DNA from: Tenacibaculum ovolyticum DSM 18103
GTDB lineage: Bacteria; Bacteroidota; Bacteroidia; Flavobacteriales; Flavobacteriaceae
Direction: 5' to 3'
Assembly: GCF_000430545.1 (NCBI RefSeq)
Contig: NZ_AUMF01000010.1
Coordinates: 171,486 to 235,485 of the forward strand
Length of the DNA: 64,000 bases
The notes below the pieces were generated by a model. The model searched no databases, had not been told where the DNA came from, and saw nothing but the letters and a program-made list of their open reading frames with translations. Shown here piece by piece: positions 1 through 7,342 of this stretch. The position numbers were made by a program, and so were the translations under genes. How positions within the stretch are numbered: position 1 is the stretch's first letter; each line of letters opens with the position of its first letter.

Positions 1-526
1 TAGCTACTGTACTCGAATTATCTATTTCAGCCATTTGCTTATTTAAGTTTTTGGTTGCTTTCGATACTTTTACACGAGCTTTTAATGTTTTTAATTCATT
101 CTCCCATTTATTAATGTTGTTTTTAATTTCATCAACATTATGCTCTAATTGAGAAACAGAGGTGTTCAGTTTTTCGGCTTCTAATTGCGAATTACTTACT
201 TGTTTACTAGCTTCTTCTTTTTTAATAAGTGCTTCTTTAGCTAAACGATCGGCTTCGTTAGTATCTAAGCTACCTGTTTTGGCTTTTTGTAATATTAAGA
301 TTGCTTTTTGTTGATAATCTTCAGCTTTAGAGGTTAGTTCATCTAAATCATTTTTTGCTCTAATTGCTAAGGCCTTTATTTGCGCTAAAGACTCTAAACC
401 TTCTTTTAAATCATCACGTAAATCTCTTATTCCTTGTTCTGTCATTTTAATAGGATCTTCCATATTATCAATAGCAGAATTAGTTTCAGATTGTCCTATT
501 TTAAATAGTCTTTTAAATATGTTCAT
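1..526 (-). CDS. PspA/IM30-family protein (3' end outside window)
   Basis: About 175 N-terminal residues of a PspA/IM30 (phage-shock, ESCRT-III-like) protein are visible. It starts MNIFKRLFKIGQSETNSA, followed by the DxMEDPIKM-type segment and a long, almost uninterrupted heptad-rich coiled coil (many K/E/L/A, few G/P). Family members are about 220-230 residues, so roughly 50 residues lie beyond position 1. These proteins bind the inner membrane and protect it under stress. The gene follows a YbjN-like gene by 4 bp on the same strand and probably forms an operon with it. The start ATG at 526 is the only plausible one. Confidence 0.85.
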   Translation of the reverse strand, partial: MNIFKRLFKIGQSETNSAIDNMEDPIKMTEQGIRDLRDDLKEGLESLAQIKALAIRAKNDLDELTSKAEDYQQKAILILQKAKTGSLDTNEADRLAKEALIKKEEASKQVSNSQLEAEKLNTSVSQLEHNVDEIKNNINKWENELKTLKARVKVSKATKNLNKQMAEIDNSSTVA

Positions 527-530
527 ATTT

Positions 531-926
531 TTAATATTTTGAAAATGTTATTATCTGTTCAGAATATTCACTCAACAATAAACTTAATGAGTTTAAACTA
601 GCTTCTAGTTCGTTTAAATCTAAGTTTTCTAGTTGTAAAGTGTCTCTGAAAATTACTCGTTCGCCCGATTCGTCTAAAACAAAGGCGCCGTGAATAATAT
701 CTCTATTTTTTTTAAGTAAACTTTTAAATACTTCTTCGCTAGGTTGGTTTACTTTAAAAATAAATTGTTCTAAAATAATTATTGGGTTTGCTACGCCAAT
801 AATTAAGTTTTTAATTCCGAAATTTTCTTTTTCTATAACTAAAATTCCATCTTGTTCACTTTCTTTAGTGATGTTGAATTTTAACTGAAGTAAAAAATCT
901 TTAGTTTTTGTGAAATGTGGGTTCAT
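531..926 (-). CDS. YbjN-like small protein upstream of pspA
   Basis: A 131-residue soluble acidic protein without signal peptide or membrane segment. Its alternating beta/alpha pattern (GILVIEKENFG, NLIIGVANPIIIL, then a KSLLKKNRDIIHGAFVLDE helix-strand unit) resembles the YbjN / type III secretion chaperone-like fold. I infer this from pattern, not from a diagnostic motif. I chose the ATG at 926 over the in-frame TTG at 932. It lies 4 bp upstream of the PspA gene, so the two are probably co-transcribed and the product may be an accessory factor of the envelope-stress response. A TTAGCAA motif overlaps the start codon. Confidence 0.6.
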   Translation of the reverse strand: MNPHFTKTKDFLLQLKFNITKESEQDGILVIEKENFGIKNLIIGVANPIIILEQFIFKVNQPSEEVFKSLLKKNRDIIHGAFVLDESGERVIFRDTLQLENLDLNELEASLNSLSLLLSEYSEQIITFSKY

Positions 927-1161
927 TAGCAATTAATTAAGTAGTTAATATGTTCTTCTTTTAGCGATGCTAATATTACGAAAAAGTTTTGAAAACTACG
1001 CTTGTAATGTAAAGTGTAAATAGGATCATAGGTGTTTTTTTTGGTTAGTTATTAATTTTTTTCAATTTCATCTAAAAATATTAGCAACAGATGAATTTAT
1101 TTGCTAATATTGTTAGTGTAAATATACGAATAAATTTATTGTTTGCAAATAAAATTAGCAA
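926..1161. promoter_or_regulatory. Cluster of TTAGCAA operator-like sites in a divergent promoter
   Basis: The heptamer TTAGCAA or its complement recurs at 926-932, 1081-1087, 1101-1107 (inverted) and 1155-1161. A fifth, gapped palindrome TTAGC-GAT-GCTAA lies at 961-973. The pair at 1077-1087 (AATATTAGCAA) and 1101-1111 (TTGCTAATATT) is a perfect 11-bp inverted repeat with a 13-bp spacer. The sites lie between the YbjN/PspA operon and the XRE regulator gene and touch both start regions. They are the obvious candidate operators for that regulator, controlling itself and the stress operon. The repeats are seen; the binding is inferred. Confidence 0.55.
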
Positions 1162-1163
1162 TT

Positions 1164-1919
1164 ATGTCTTTTTTTGGGAAAAATATAAAAAAAATTAGAG
1201 GAGTTAAGGGGTTGAGTCAGCAAGCTTTTGCTGAGGTTTTTGACTTGAAGAGGGCTACTTTAGGAGCTTATGAAGAGGGTAGAAGTGAGCCTAAGATAGA
1301 TACTATTATTAAGATTGCTAATTATTTTAGCATTTCTATCGGTAGTATGTTAACTTCTGAATTAACTGTAAATGAGCTTTTGCGTTTTAAAGGAGATTTA
1401 ACAGTTGCTGATGAGGTTGTAAAAAAAGAAGAGTTTACTGCAGTTCCTTGTGTTACTGAAAAAAATATAAAAGAATATATTCAGTTTTATGATAAGAAAA
1501 ATTTTGTAAATGATATGCCTGTGTTGCAGTTGCCAATAAATAAAGACAAGGTGTTTAGAGGTTATACTGTTTCTAGTTTAGAAATGACAAACCATGATAA
1601 GGGTTTGTACCCAAAAGATATTGTTGTTGGAGAGTTTGTACCTAAAGAGGTAATAAAAAAACTAAACAACGGAATTGTTGTGTTGGTTTTGGTTGAAGAT
1701 GCGTTAATTCTTAGGCGCTTATATGTTACTAAAAAAGAGGTTGTTTTAAGAGCTGATCATAAGAATATAGAAGATAAAAAGTATGAATTAAAAGATGTTA
1801 AAGAGTTGTGGAGAATACGATATGTGTTTTTTAAACGATTACCAGAGTTTAATGATTTATTAGAGGAAAAAATGTTGTTTTTAGAACAAGAATTCACAAA
1901 ACTTAAAAATAGATTATAA
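1164..1919 (+). CDS. XRE-family regulator with degenerate LexA/S24-like C-terminal domain
   Basis: A 251-residue regulator. Residues 4-60 form an XRE helix-turn-helix (LSQQAFAEVFDLKRATLGAYEEGRSEPK). A charged linker follows, and residues 90-230 resemble the LexA/CI peptidase-like fold (AVPCV, GYTVSSLEM, LYPKDIVVGEF, LILRRLY). In LexA the catalytic pair is Ser in a G-x-S-M motif and Lys in VKRL. Here the Ser position appears to be Glu (LEM) and the Lys position Arg (LRRL), so self-cleavage is unlikely and the domain may only dimerise or bind ligand. The start at 1164 (MSFFGKN) is preferred to the ATG at 1143, because the helix-turn-helix begins directly after it. The next gene starts at the stop codon. 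Confidence 0.8.
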   Translation: MSFFGKNIKKIRGVKGLSQQAFAEVFDLKRATLGAYEEGRSEPKIDTIIKIANYFSISIGSMLTSELTVNELLRFKGDLTVADEVVKKEEFTAVPCVTEKNIKEYIQFYDKKNFVNDMPVLQLPINKDKVFRGYTVSSLEMTNHDKGLYPKDIVVGEFVPKEVIKKLNNGIVVLVLVEDALILRRLYVTKKEVVLRADHKNIEDKKYELKDVKELWRIRYVFFKRLPEFNDLLEEKMLFLEQEFTKLKNRL

Positions 1920-2450
1920 TTGAAAACTTATCATAAATTTAATTTTTTTAAGCATACTTATTGTGAGTTTGAATCGCTGCCTATAGATTTTTTTGAAGGT
2001 AAATCGGCGCATTACCAAAGTAAATCAGGAAGTTTATATTTTTACACAGAAAAAGGGGTGTATCGGTATTCAAATCATTGGGGACGAGTTGCTAATTGTC
2101 GCTGGAAAATTAAAGGTATAGAGGTGTATCAAAGTCAAAACTATTATGTAGGCTTTGCTAATTGGGATACTTTTTATCAGCTGAATGATACTGATAAGGT
2201 GTTTTATGTAGTCGTAGATTTTTTAGCTAAACAAGCAAAAATTAAACGTTTAAAAGCTGAAAAGACAAGCGATTTGTTTTTAATGACATCAGAGTTTGCA
2301 CACCAACGTTTAAAGCAAATTCAAACATTGTTTAAAGAGTATAAATGGGCAAGGTATTTTGATGAAGATATTGAGGTGTTAAGAAAAGAGTTGATTACTA
2401 GTTTAATAACAACCAATAAATCAATGCAACAGTTAAAAAGGGAATTATAA
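1920..2450 (+). CDS. Conserved hypothetical protein with TTG start
   Basis: A 176-residue protein I do not recognise. It is rich in aromatic residues in its first half (repeated Y, F, W and H, for example YSNHWGRVANCRWKI) and strongly basic and helical in its second half. No signal peptide, membrane helix or known motif is visible. The only in-frame start is TTG, directly abutting the TAA of the XRE regulator, so translation is probably coupled to that gene. The operon context suggests a role linked to the regulator. Its 3' end overlaps the convergent downstream gene by 6 bp. Confidence 0.6.
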   Translation: MKTYHKFNFFKHTYCEFESLPIDFFEGKSAHYQSKSGSLYFYTEKGVYRYSNHWGRVANCRWKIKGIEVYQSQNYYVGFANWDTFYQLNDTDKVFYVVVDFLAKQAKIKRLKAEKTSDLFLMTSEFAHQRLKQIQTLFKEYKWARYFDEDIEVLRKELITSLITTNKSMQQLKREL

Positions 2451-2876
2451 ATTATAAACTTTATTAATTCCTAAACTAAAACCAAAACGAATTTCATTTT
2501 CACTACCTAATCTATGAATAGCAATTTTTCCTAAAGGAATTTTGCTAAATTCACTATTGGTAATTTCTTCTTCGTTTAATAACAATTTACCTTTAAATTG
2601 TTTCTTGGTGTTGTATTCGCTTTTATCTTTTTTGTTTTGATATACGTTTAAAGATAATATCTTGTCTTTGTCTGTGTAACCACAAAATACACCATAGTTA
2701 TCCCAAATCATATAATGATTTGTTTTTTGAAGTTCTCTATCTGGATTACCTAAAATACTAATTAAGCTATTGTAATTTGTAGGAAAAGTAATTGGTTTCT
2801 CGTTAATAACAACAAGGTCGGTGTCGCATTTAATAATTAAATCGATTACTTTCTTTTTTCTGAAAAATTTAAACAT
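2445..2876 (-). CDS. Hypothetical cytoplasmic protein, convergent to the XRE operon
   Basis: A 143-residue protein with a basic N-terminus (MFKFFRKKK) and an alternating strand pattern (LVVINEKPITFP, GVFCGYTD, KILSLNVYQNKKD, KGKLLLNEEEI). It is consistent with a small beta-rich domain of the kind annotated DUF7738 in other bacteria, but I cannot confirm this. There is no signal peptide. It is transcribed towards the XRE operon and shares 6 bp of 3' end with the preceding gene, leaving no room for a separate terminator. Confidence 0.5.
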   Translation of the reverse strand: MFKFFRKKKVIDLIIKCDTDLVVINEKPITFPTNYNSLISILGNPDRELQKTNHYMIWDNYGVFCGYTDKDKILSLNVYQNKKDKSEYNTKKQFKGKLLLNEEEITNSEFSKIPLGKIAIHRLGSENEIRFGFSLGINKVYNL

Positions 2877-2952
2877 AGCAGTGCGTTTTTGGGTAGCTAA
2901 ATAACTTTGTTAAGTTATTGGCAAATTTAAAGAATAAAATTCAACTTTTAAT

Positions 2953-2960
2953 TAAATTTG
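2953..2960 (+). promoter_or_regulatory. Candidate -7 element of the NDH-2 operon
   Basis: TAAATTTG matches the Bacteroidetes sigma-factor -7 consensus TAnnTTTG exactly and lies 26 bp upstream of the NDH-2 ATG. No convincing -33 TTG is seen at normal spacing, so confidence is limited. Confidence 0.4.
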
Positions 2961-2986
2961 CTATTCTGTAACAAAATCATTTAAAT

Positions 2987-4282
2987 ATGAATATACCTCA
3001 AACAAGTTTTCCGCGAATAGTAATTATTGGAGGAGGGTTTGCTGGACTAGCGGCAGCAAGAGGATTAGAAGAACAAGAGCTTCAAGTTGTATTAATAGAT
3101 AAACATAATTATCATACATTTCAACCTTTATTATATCAGGTAGCAACAGGTGGTTTAGAGCCAGATAGTATTGCTTTTCCATTACGTAAGCGTTTTAACG
3201 ATGTTGAGAATTTTTATTTTCGCTTGGCTGAGGTTGTTAATGTGGATGAACAAAGTAATACGATTAAAACAACTATTGGTGATTTAGAGTATGATGAATT
3301 AATTATTGCTACAGGATCAACCACTAATTTTTTCGGAAACACTAATATTGAAAAATATGCAATGGAAATGAAATCGGTTCCGCAGGCATTAAATATTAGA
3401 AGTTTAGTTTTAGAAAACTTTGAAGAAGCGTTACTCGAAACGGATTTAGATAAGCGTAGGGCTTTAATGAATTTTGTAATTGTTGGGGGAGGTCCTACAG
3501 GGGTTGAATTAGCAGGTGCTTTGGCAGAGATGAAAAAAGGGATTTTACCAAAGGATTACCCTGATTTAGATATTCGTCAGATGAAAATAAATCTTATTCA
3601 GAGTTCAGGAGAGTTACTGAAAGGGATGAGTAGTAAAGCATCAGAAAAAGCTGAAGACTTTTTAATAAAACTAGGTGTTGATGTTTGGAAAGATCTTCGA
3701 GTTTTAGATTATGATGGAACAACGGTAACAACAAACGGTCATGATCATTTTAATGCTGAAACAGTTATTTGGGCTGCTGGTGTAAAAGGGAAAGTTATTG
3801 ATGGTTTACAGCAACAGTGTTTGGTTGAAAGAGCAAACCGATTTAAGGTTGATGAATATAATAAGGTAATAGGCTATGATAATGTGTATGCTGTTGGTGA
3901 TGTAGCTTGTATGCAAACTAAAGAATATGAATACGGGCATCCTATGATGGCACAACCTGCAATTCAGCAAGGAAGTTTGTTAGCAAAAAACATTTTAGCA
4001 AAATTTAAAGGTAAAAAACAAAAGGTTTTTAAGTACAACGATAAAGGTTCTATGGCTACTATTGGGCGAAATAAAGCTGTGGTAGATTTACCTAAATGGA
4101 GGTTTCAAGGTGTTTTTGCTTGGTTTGTTTGGATGTTTGTACACTTATTTTCATTAATAGGTTTTAGAAATAAGGTAATTGTGTTTATGAATTGGATGTA
4201 CAATTATATTCGTTTTGACAGAGAAACAAGGTTGATCATTCGTCCTTATAAAAACAAAAATAAATACAGTTTTAAAGCGTAA
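2987..4282 (+). CDS. ndh: Type II NADH:quinone dehydrogenase (NDH-2), FAD-dependent
   Basis: A 431-residue flavoprotein of usual family length. The N-terminal FAD dinucleotide-binding loop is IVIIGGGFAGLAAARGLE (residues 11-28), the quinone-site motif YQVATGGLEPD is near 51-61, and the NADH-binding second Rossmann motif is NFVIVGGGPTGVELAGALAE near 162. The FAD-contact motif YAVGDVAC is near 301. The C-terminal basic amphipathic and aromatic helices (FAWFVWMFVHLFSLIGFRNK) anchor the enzyme to the inner membrane. It oxidises NADH and reduces quinone without pumping protons. Three small genes follow with gaps of 1-3 bp or an overlap, suggesting one transcript. Confidence 0.93.
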   Translation: MNIPQTSFPRIVIIGGGFAGLAAARGLEEQELQVVLIDKHNYHTFQPLLYQVATGGLEPDSIAFPLRKRFNDVENFYFRLAEVVNVDEQSNTIKTTIGDLEYDELIIATGSTTNFFGNTNIEKYAMEMKSVPQALNIRSLVLENFEEALLETDLDKRRALMNFVIVGGGPTGVELAGALAEMKKGILPKDYPDLDIRQMKINLIQSSGELLKGMSSKASEKAEDFLIKLGVDVWKDLRVLDYDGTTVTTNGHDHFNAETVIWAAGVKGKVIDGLQQQCLVERANRFKVDEYNKVIGYDNVYAVGDVACMQTKEYEYGHPMMAQPAIQQGSLLAKNILAKFKGKKQKVFKYNDKGSMATIGRNKAVVDLPKWRFQGVFAWFVWMFVHLFSLIGFRNKVIVFMNWMYNYIRFDRETRLIIRPYKNKNKYSFKA

Positions 4283-4285
4283 GAG

Positions 4286-4594
4286 ATGAGTGTTACAAGA
4301 AATATTAAATGCCTAGAATGTGGATTGTTTAATACCAATAAAGAGTATTGTGAAAATTGTAATACGTTAATTTCTCATGAAAAAAAACGAGCTTTAAAGC
4401 AGGAGGCTTTTAAGAAGTCTGAAGTAAAAAAAGCAAAACATAAAATAGATAACCCAAACTTAACAGAGCGTTTAAAAAAACATCCTTTTTTTCTTTATAG
4501 AGTTGTAGGGTGGGTTTTATACTCAGCCTTTTTGCTAGTTAGTTTAATAGGAGGTGCTTTGGCTTGGTTTATAACAATGGTAGCAGCAGGGTAA
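4286..4594 (+). CDS. Small zinc-ribbon membrane protein
   Basis: A 102-residue protein with an N-terminal four-cysteine zinc-ribbon (KCLECGLFNTN, then YCENCNTL; CxxC-x11-CxxC). A strongly basic helical middle follows, then one or two membrane helices at the C-terminus (YRVVGWVLYSAFLLVSLIGG onwards). The function is unknown. It sits 3 bp after the NDH-2 gene and 1 bp before the next membrane protein, so it is probably in the same operon. A structural or assembly role near NDH-2 is only a guess. Confidence 0.7.
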   Translation: MSVTRNIKCLECGLFNTNKEYCENCNTLISHEKKRALKQEAFKKSEVKKAKHKIDNPNLTERLKKHPFFLYRVVGWVLYSAFLLVSLIGGALAWFITMVAAG

Positions 4595-4595
4595 A

Positions 4596-4955
4596 ATGAG
4601 AGGAGTGTTGCCTGTTTACTTTATACTATCATTAATAACAGGAACAAGTGTTTATATTGCTCAGAAACTTAATGTTAAACTCCCAGGTATTGTTCAGTTT
4701 TACCTAAATGATTTTTTAATTATCCCTATACTATTAACAGTTAGTTTAGTTGTTTTAAGGTGGAGTAAGGGGAGTAAAGGCTATGAAATTCCTATTTGGG
4801 TTATTTTATACATATGTAGCATGTATGCTTTGTTATATGAATATATTTTGCCTAAAGTTAATATTCGATATACTGCAGATGTAATAGATGTAGTTTTATA
4901 TTTTGTTAGCGGTTTTGTTTTTTTTATACTTCAAAAAAACAACAAAAGTTTATGA
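4596..4955 (+). CDS. Small integral membrane protein
   Basis: A 119-residue hydrophobic protein with about four predicted membrane helices (starting MRGVLPVYFILSLITGTSV, then LIIPILLTVSLVVL, IWVILYICSMYALLY and VVLYFVSGFVFFIL) separated by short basic loops. No family motif is recognised. It overlaps the next gene by 4 bp (ATGA), which indicates translational coupling. It belongs to the NDH-2 operon by spacing. Confidence 0.7.
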   Translation: MRGVLPVYFILSLITGTSVYIAQKLNVKLPGIVQFYLNDFLIIPILLTVSLVVLRWSKGSKGYEIPIWVILYICSMYALLYEYILPKVNIRYTADVIDVVLYFVSGFVFFILQKNNKSL

Positions 4956-5473
4956 AACCTAGATTGTTAATTTTATCAGATTTGTGGGGAAGTGAGAATA
5001 TTGAATGGCTTTCTTTATATATAAAAAAGTTATCGGTAAAATATGAAGTAAAGTTTTATGATAGTTGTTTATTGGCAGGCATAGTAAACGTAAATCTATC
5101 AGAAGAAGAAAGGCATTTGCATTTTGTTGAAAAAGGAATTAATGAAGCTGTAACTAATTTATTAGAATTAGAAAAAACAGCAGTTACAATACTTGCTTTT
5201 AGTGTTGGTGGAGTAATAGGGTGGAAGGCAGCCTTAAAAGGAATTAACGTTACTCATTTTATAGCAGTTTCATCTACAAGATTACGATACGAGGTAGCGC
5301 AACCTTTTTGTGATATTATGTTGTATTATGGCGAATTAGATGATTTTAAGCCCCAAAAAGCATGGTTTGATAGTTTTAAGGATCTTGATTATCAATTAAT
5401 TTTAAATAAAAATCATACCATGTATAAGGAAGTAGCGATAATTAATAAGGTATGTTTAAAATTGGTGAATTAA
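4952..5473 (+). CDS. Alpha/beta-hydrolase-like protein
   Basis: A 173-residue protein with an alpha/beta-hydrolase signature. The nucleophile elbow is AFSVGGVIGW (G/A-x-S-x-G-G type, Ser near residue 91), a candidate acid lies in YGELDDF and a candidate histidine in NKNHTMY near the C-terminus. It is shorter than typical hydrolases (over 220 residues), so the lid is probably missing. The start overlaps the preceding stop (ATGA). It is the last gene of the apparent NDH-2 operon. Substrate unknown. Confidence 0.65.
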   Translation: MKPRLLILSDLWGSENIEWLSLYIKKLSVKYEVKFYDSCLLAGIVNVNLSEEERHLHFVEKGINEAVTNLLELEKTAVTILAFSVGGVIGWKAALKGINVTHFIAVSSTRLRYEVAQPFCDIMLYYGELDDFKPQKAWFDSFKDLDYQLILNKNHTMYKEVAIINKVCLKLVN

Positions 5474-5812
5474 CCTGTGGTTTTTTCTTTTCAACTTAAG
5501 AAATGTTATGTTAGATGGATGTTATTCGTTTAAGATACGGTTATTTTATACAAGATAATGGAATTAAATAGGGTGATGATATATAGTTTAAAGGGTATTA
5601 TGATTTTTTTGAAATCCTTTACTCTGTTAAAATATAGTGTTTATAGTATGTTGTAAATTGTGCTTTAATTAAAATTAAAACGATTAGATATGTGTCCTCT
5701 TAAATTATTTACGAAGATTAAAGATTTATGTATATTTGAGTAGCTATATAGTAAAAATAAACACACTAGTGTGTTTATCCAGTTGTTGTGAGGAATTAAA
5801 TCAACATAATAA
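5474..5812. other. Intergenic region with a 22-bp perfect palindrome
   Basis: No coding sequence is supported here. The notable element is a perfect palindrome at 5757-5778 (core ACACACTAGTGTGT), 35 bp before the next gene. The sequence TTTATCCAGTTG after it is reminiscent of the distal arm of Bacteroidetes attC-like sites, so the palindrome may be a collapsed remnant of such a site. It lacks a T-run on either strand, so it is not a convincing terminator. Confidence 0.4.
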
Positions 5813-6307
5813 ATGCTAAAAATTATCAAAAGATTATTTAAACCTAACGATGACTCGACTGAGTCTGAAAGGGAAATTGATTATGATAATTGTTGGATTA
5901 TAACTGAGATTCCAAACAAAAACAAATTCATTAAAGAAATTCTTGATTGTCTACCTGAGAATTGCATATGGTCAATTGAAGGTATGTTTGATAAAGGAAT
6001 TTATGACACTATTTCTGATTTTATAATCTTAGATGAAAAGAAAAAAACTAAATATACTGTATGGCCTAAACACAATTTCTTTGAAGTAAAACTGACTAAT
6101 GAAGCTCGAAGTAAAGTCTTAGAAAATATAATGGAATGGGATTTTGACGCAAATTTCATTCATCAAAACATATTCTCCGAAAATCATTGTTATTTGACCT
6201 CATTTGACAATTTACATAGAGCTTGTACTTGGATATCTGATTTCTTTGAAATATCGAAACTCAATGACCTTAAGAAAAAAGGAATACTTGACTTTGAAAA
6301 AAGTTAA
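5813..6307 (+). CDS. Hypothetical cassette-borne protein
   Basis: A 164-residue acidic soluble protein that I do not recognise. It begins with a short basic stretch (MLKIIKRLFKPND) and contains several conserved-looking aromatic motifs (YDNCWIITEIPNKN, TVWPKHNFFEVKLTNE). It has no signal peptide or membrane helix. It is flanked by an 11-bp inverted repeat and an attC-like inverted-repeat region, so it is probably a mobile cassette gene. Small single-domain proteins of unknown function are typical cargo of such cassettes. The start is the first ATG, with no strong ribosome site. Confidence 0.5.
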   Translation: MLKIIKRLFKPNDDSTESEREIDYDNCWIITEIPNKNKFIKEILDCLPENCIWSIEGMFDKGIYDTISDFIILDEKKKTKYTVWPKHNFFEVKLTNEARSKVLENIMEWDFDANFIHQNIFSENHCYLTSFDNLHRACTWISDFFEISKLNDLKKKGILDFEKS

Positions 6308-6310
6308 AAC

Positions 6311-6502
6311 TCCTCACAACACAATGTATGAAAACATAGCTGGTCTGTGATGAATCGAAAGATTTGGTTTTTCTGCCGTGACCGCCAAATTTTAATTTGG
6401 CTATATTTATAGAAAACTAAACATAGAAATTAAAAATTGGCTCTGTGTAAAACCCAAAAGCAAGTGAATTCTTGCGCTACGTTTCATACACGCGCTCGTT
6501 AC
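6311..6502 (+). repeat. attC-like imperfect inverted-repeat region
   Basis: Outer arms are TGTATGAAA at 6325-6333 and its exact complement TTTCATACA at 6482-6490. Inside lie a second hairpin CCAAATT-TT-AATTTGG at 6385-6400 and a smaller GCAAG/CTTGC hairpin at 6460-6475. The distal end CACGCGCTCGTTACC is the type of sequence that closes cassette recombination sites. The total length of about 190 bp is long for a classical attC (57-141 bp). Confidence 0.4.
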
Positions 6503-6518
6503 CTGAAAACGCAAAAAA

Positions 6519-7010
6519 ATGAAAACATTCGAAAGAGACAATCTGAATAACAAACAAAACTATTATAGGGTTTTAATACTAATTGAGATATTGGCAATAA
6601 TTGCTTTATTCTACTTTAATATTAATTGGTTTATTCTTCTTCTTGCTTTCTCAATATTACTTCTGGATATCTACTCAAACAAAAGATGTTTAAATAGACA
6701 ACAGAACTTTATTAAAAATATACAGTTTAAAGATGGAAAAGTAATTTGCACACATCTAAAAAATAATCAAACTGTAGTATCATTGGATAAACTGAGATTT
6801 TCGATTAGAGAGGAAAAATTTGAAAAAGATAAAACAGAAATAGAGATTAAACTTAAAAAAGCATTAAAAAGTAAATTAATAGGTAGGCTACATATCAGTA
6901 ATTGGGCTAATATTTTTGATTTAAAAAACGAATTTATTAAAAATTCTATAGTACAAGTAAAATATAGGTCTGAAGGGTTTTTGGGCAAAATATGGAGTAT
7001 TAACAGCTGA
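6519..7010 (+). CDS. Hypothetical protein with two N-terminal membrane helices, C-terminus altered by a junction
   Basis: A 163-residue protein. A short cytoplasmic start is followed by two adjacent membrane helices (YYRVLILIEILAIIALFYF and WFILLLAFSILLLDIY) and a basic soluble domain with strand-like segments (FKDGKVICTHL, QTVVSLDKLRFSIREE). This layout resembles PH-domain-like membrane proteins, which is a weak match. From about 6961 the sequence carries a second open frame that looks like the tail of an unrelated gene, so the last dozen residues may come from a fusion. It lies directly after the attC-like site and may be the next cassette. Confidence 0.45.
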   Translation: MKTFERDNLNNKQNYYRVLILIEILAIIALFYFNINWFILLLAFSILLLDIYSNKRCLNRQQNFIKNIQFKDGKVICTHLKNNQTVVSLDKLRFSIREEKFEKDKTEIEIKLKKALKSKLIGRLHISNWANIFDLKNEFIKNSIVQVKYRSEGFLGKIWSINS

Positions 7011-7170
7011 TATTGTAATTACTGGAATAGCTATGGCTTCTGCTACTCTTGCAGATGGAAGTGGTGATTTTAATACCTCTAGGAGTTTGGACAGTGTATT
7101 TATGCCAATATCTGAAATAAAAGACACATTTGGTTCTGGAAAAGAAAAACCTACAGGTAGCAAGGGATAG
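6961..7170 (+). pseudogene. 3' fragment of an unidentified gene (frame +1 relative to the preceding ORF)
   Basis: An open frame without a start codon reads NIGLKGFWAKYGVLTADIVI, continues with ITGIAMASATLADGSGDFNT and runs to a TAG at 7168. It combines a hydrophobic helix with a Gly/Ser/Asp-rich tail, as in the C-terminal region of many large secreted or polymorphic toxin proteins. It overlaps the 3' end of the preceding ORF in another frame and precedes an immunity-like gene. I infer a deletion or insertion junction near 6960 that removed its 5' part. Confidence 0.4.
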
Positions 7171-7172
7171 AA

Positions 7173-7286
7173 TTAATACAGGGTTCGGTGCTTAATCCAA
7201 AATTTACTGTATTTTATAGAGTTCGCTAAATCTTCTGATTTGGCTTTAGATAATTAAAAATTAAAACAAAATAAAAAGTTTTGACT
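7173..7286 (+). repeat. Dispersed repeat, copy A
   Basis: It begins TTAATACAGGGTTCGGTGCTT and ends AAAAAGTTTTGAC. It aligns end to end with 14452-14555 (copy B), with the same order of conserved blocks: a T-rich GGT(A/G)CTTAA(C/T)CC block, a hairpin-like AAAT..TTGATTT block and the AAAAAGTTTTGA end. Here it follows the toxin-like fragment and precedes the SUKH-like gene. It may be a recombination or cassette boundary. Confidence 0.5.
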
Positions 7287-7342
7287 AAGTGTTTAATAGC
7301 TTATTATAGCTGAATATTTTGTAATAAATTTGAGAAAAACAA

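Larger units (their letters stand above)
5784..6502 (+). mobile_element. Candidate integron-type gene cassette (one ORF plus attC-like site)
   Basis: An 11-bp sequence TGTTGTGAGGA at 5784-5794 returns inverted as TCCTCACAACA at 6311-6321, directly after the single enclosed ORF. This is what a cassette junction and its own attC R'' core would look like. It is followed by a region rich in inverted repeats that ends in TTTCATACACGCGCTCGTTACC (positions 6482-6503). No integrase gene is in the window, and the core does not fit GTTRRRY perfectly. The repeats are seen; the cassette interpretation is inferred from similar arrangements in Bacteroidetes genomes. Confidence 0.4.

Noticed and set aside
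6767..7163. Minus-strand ORFs at 6767-6988 and 6921-7163
   Set aside because: They are antisense to better plus-strand frames, with low-complexity composition and no motifs.
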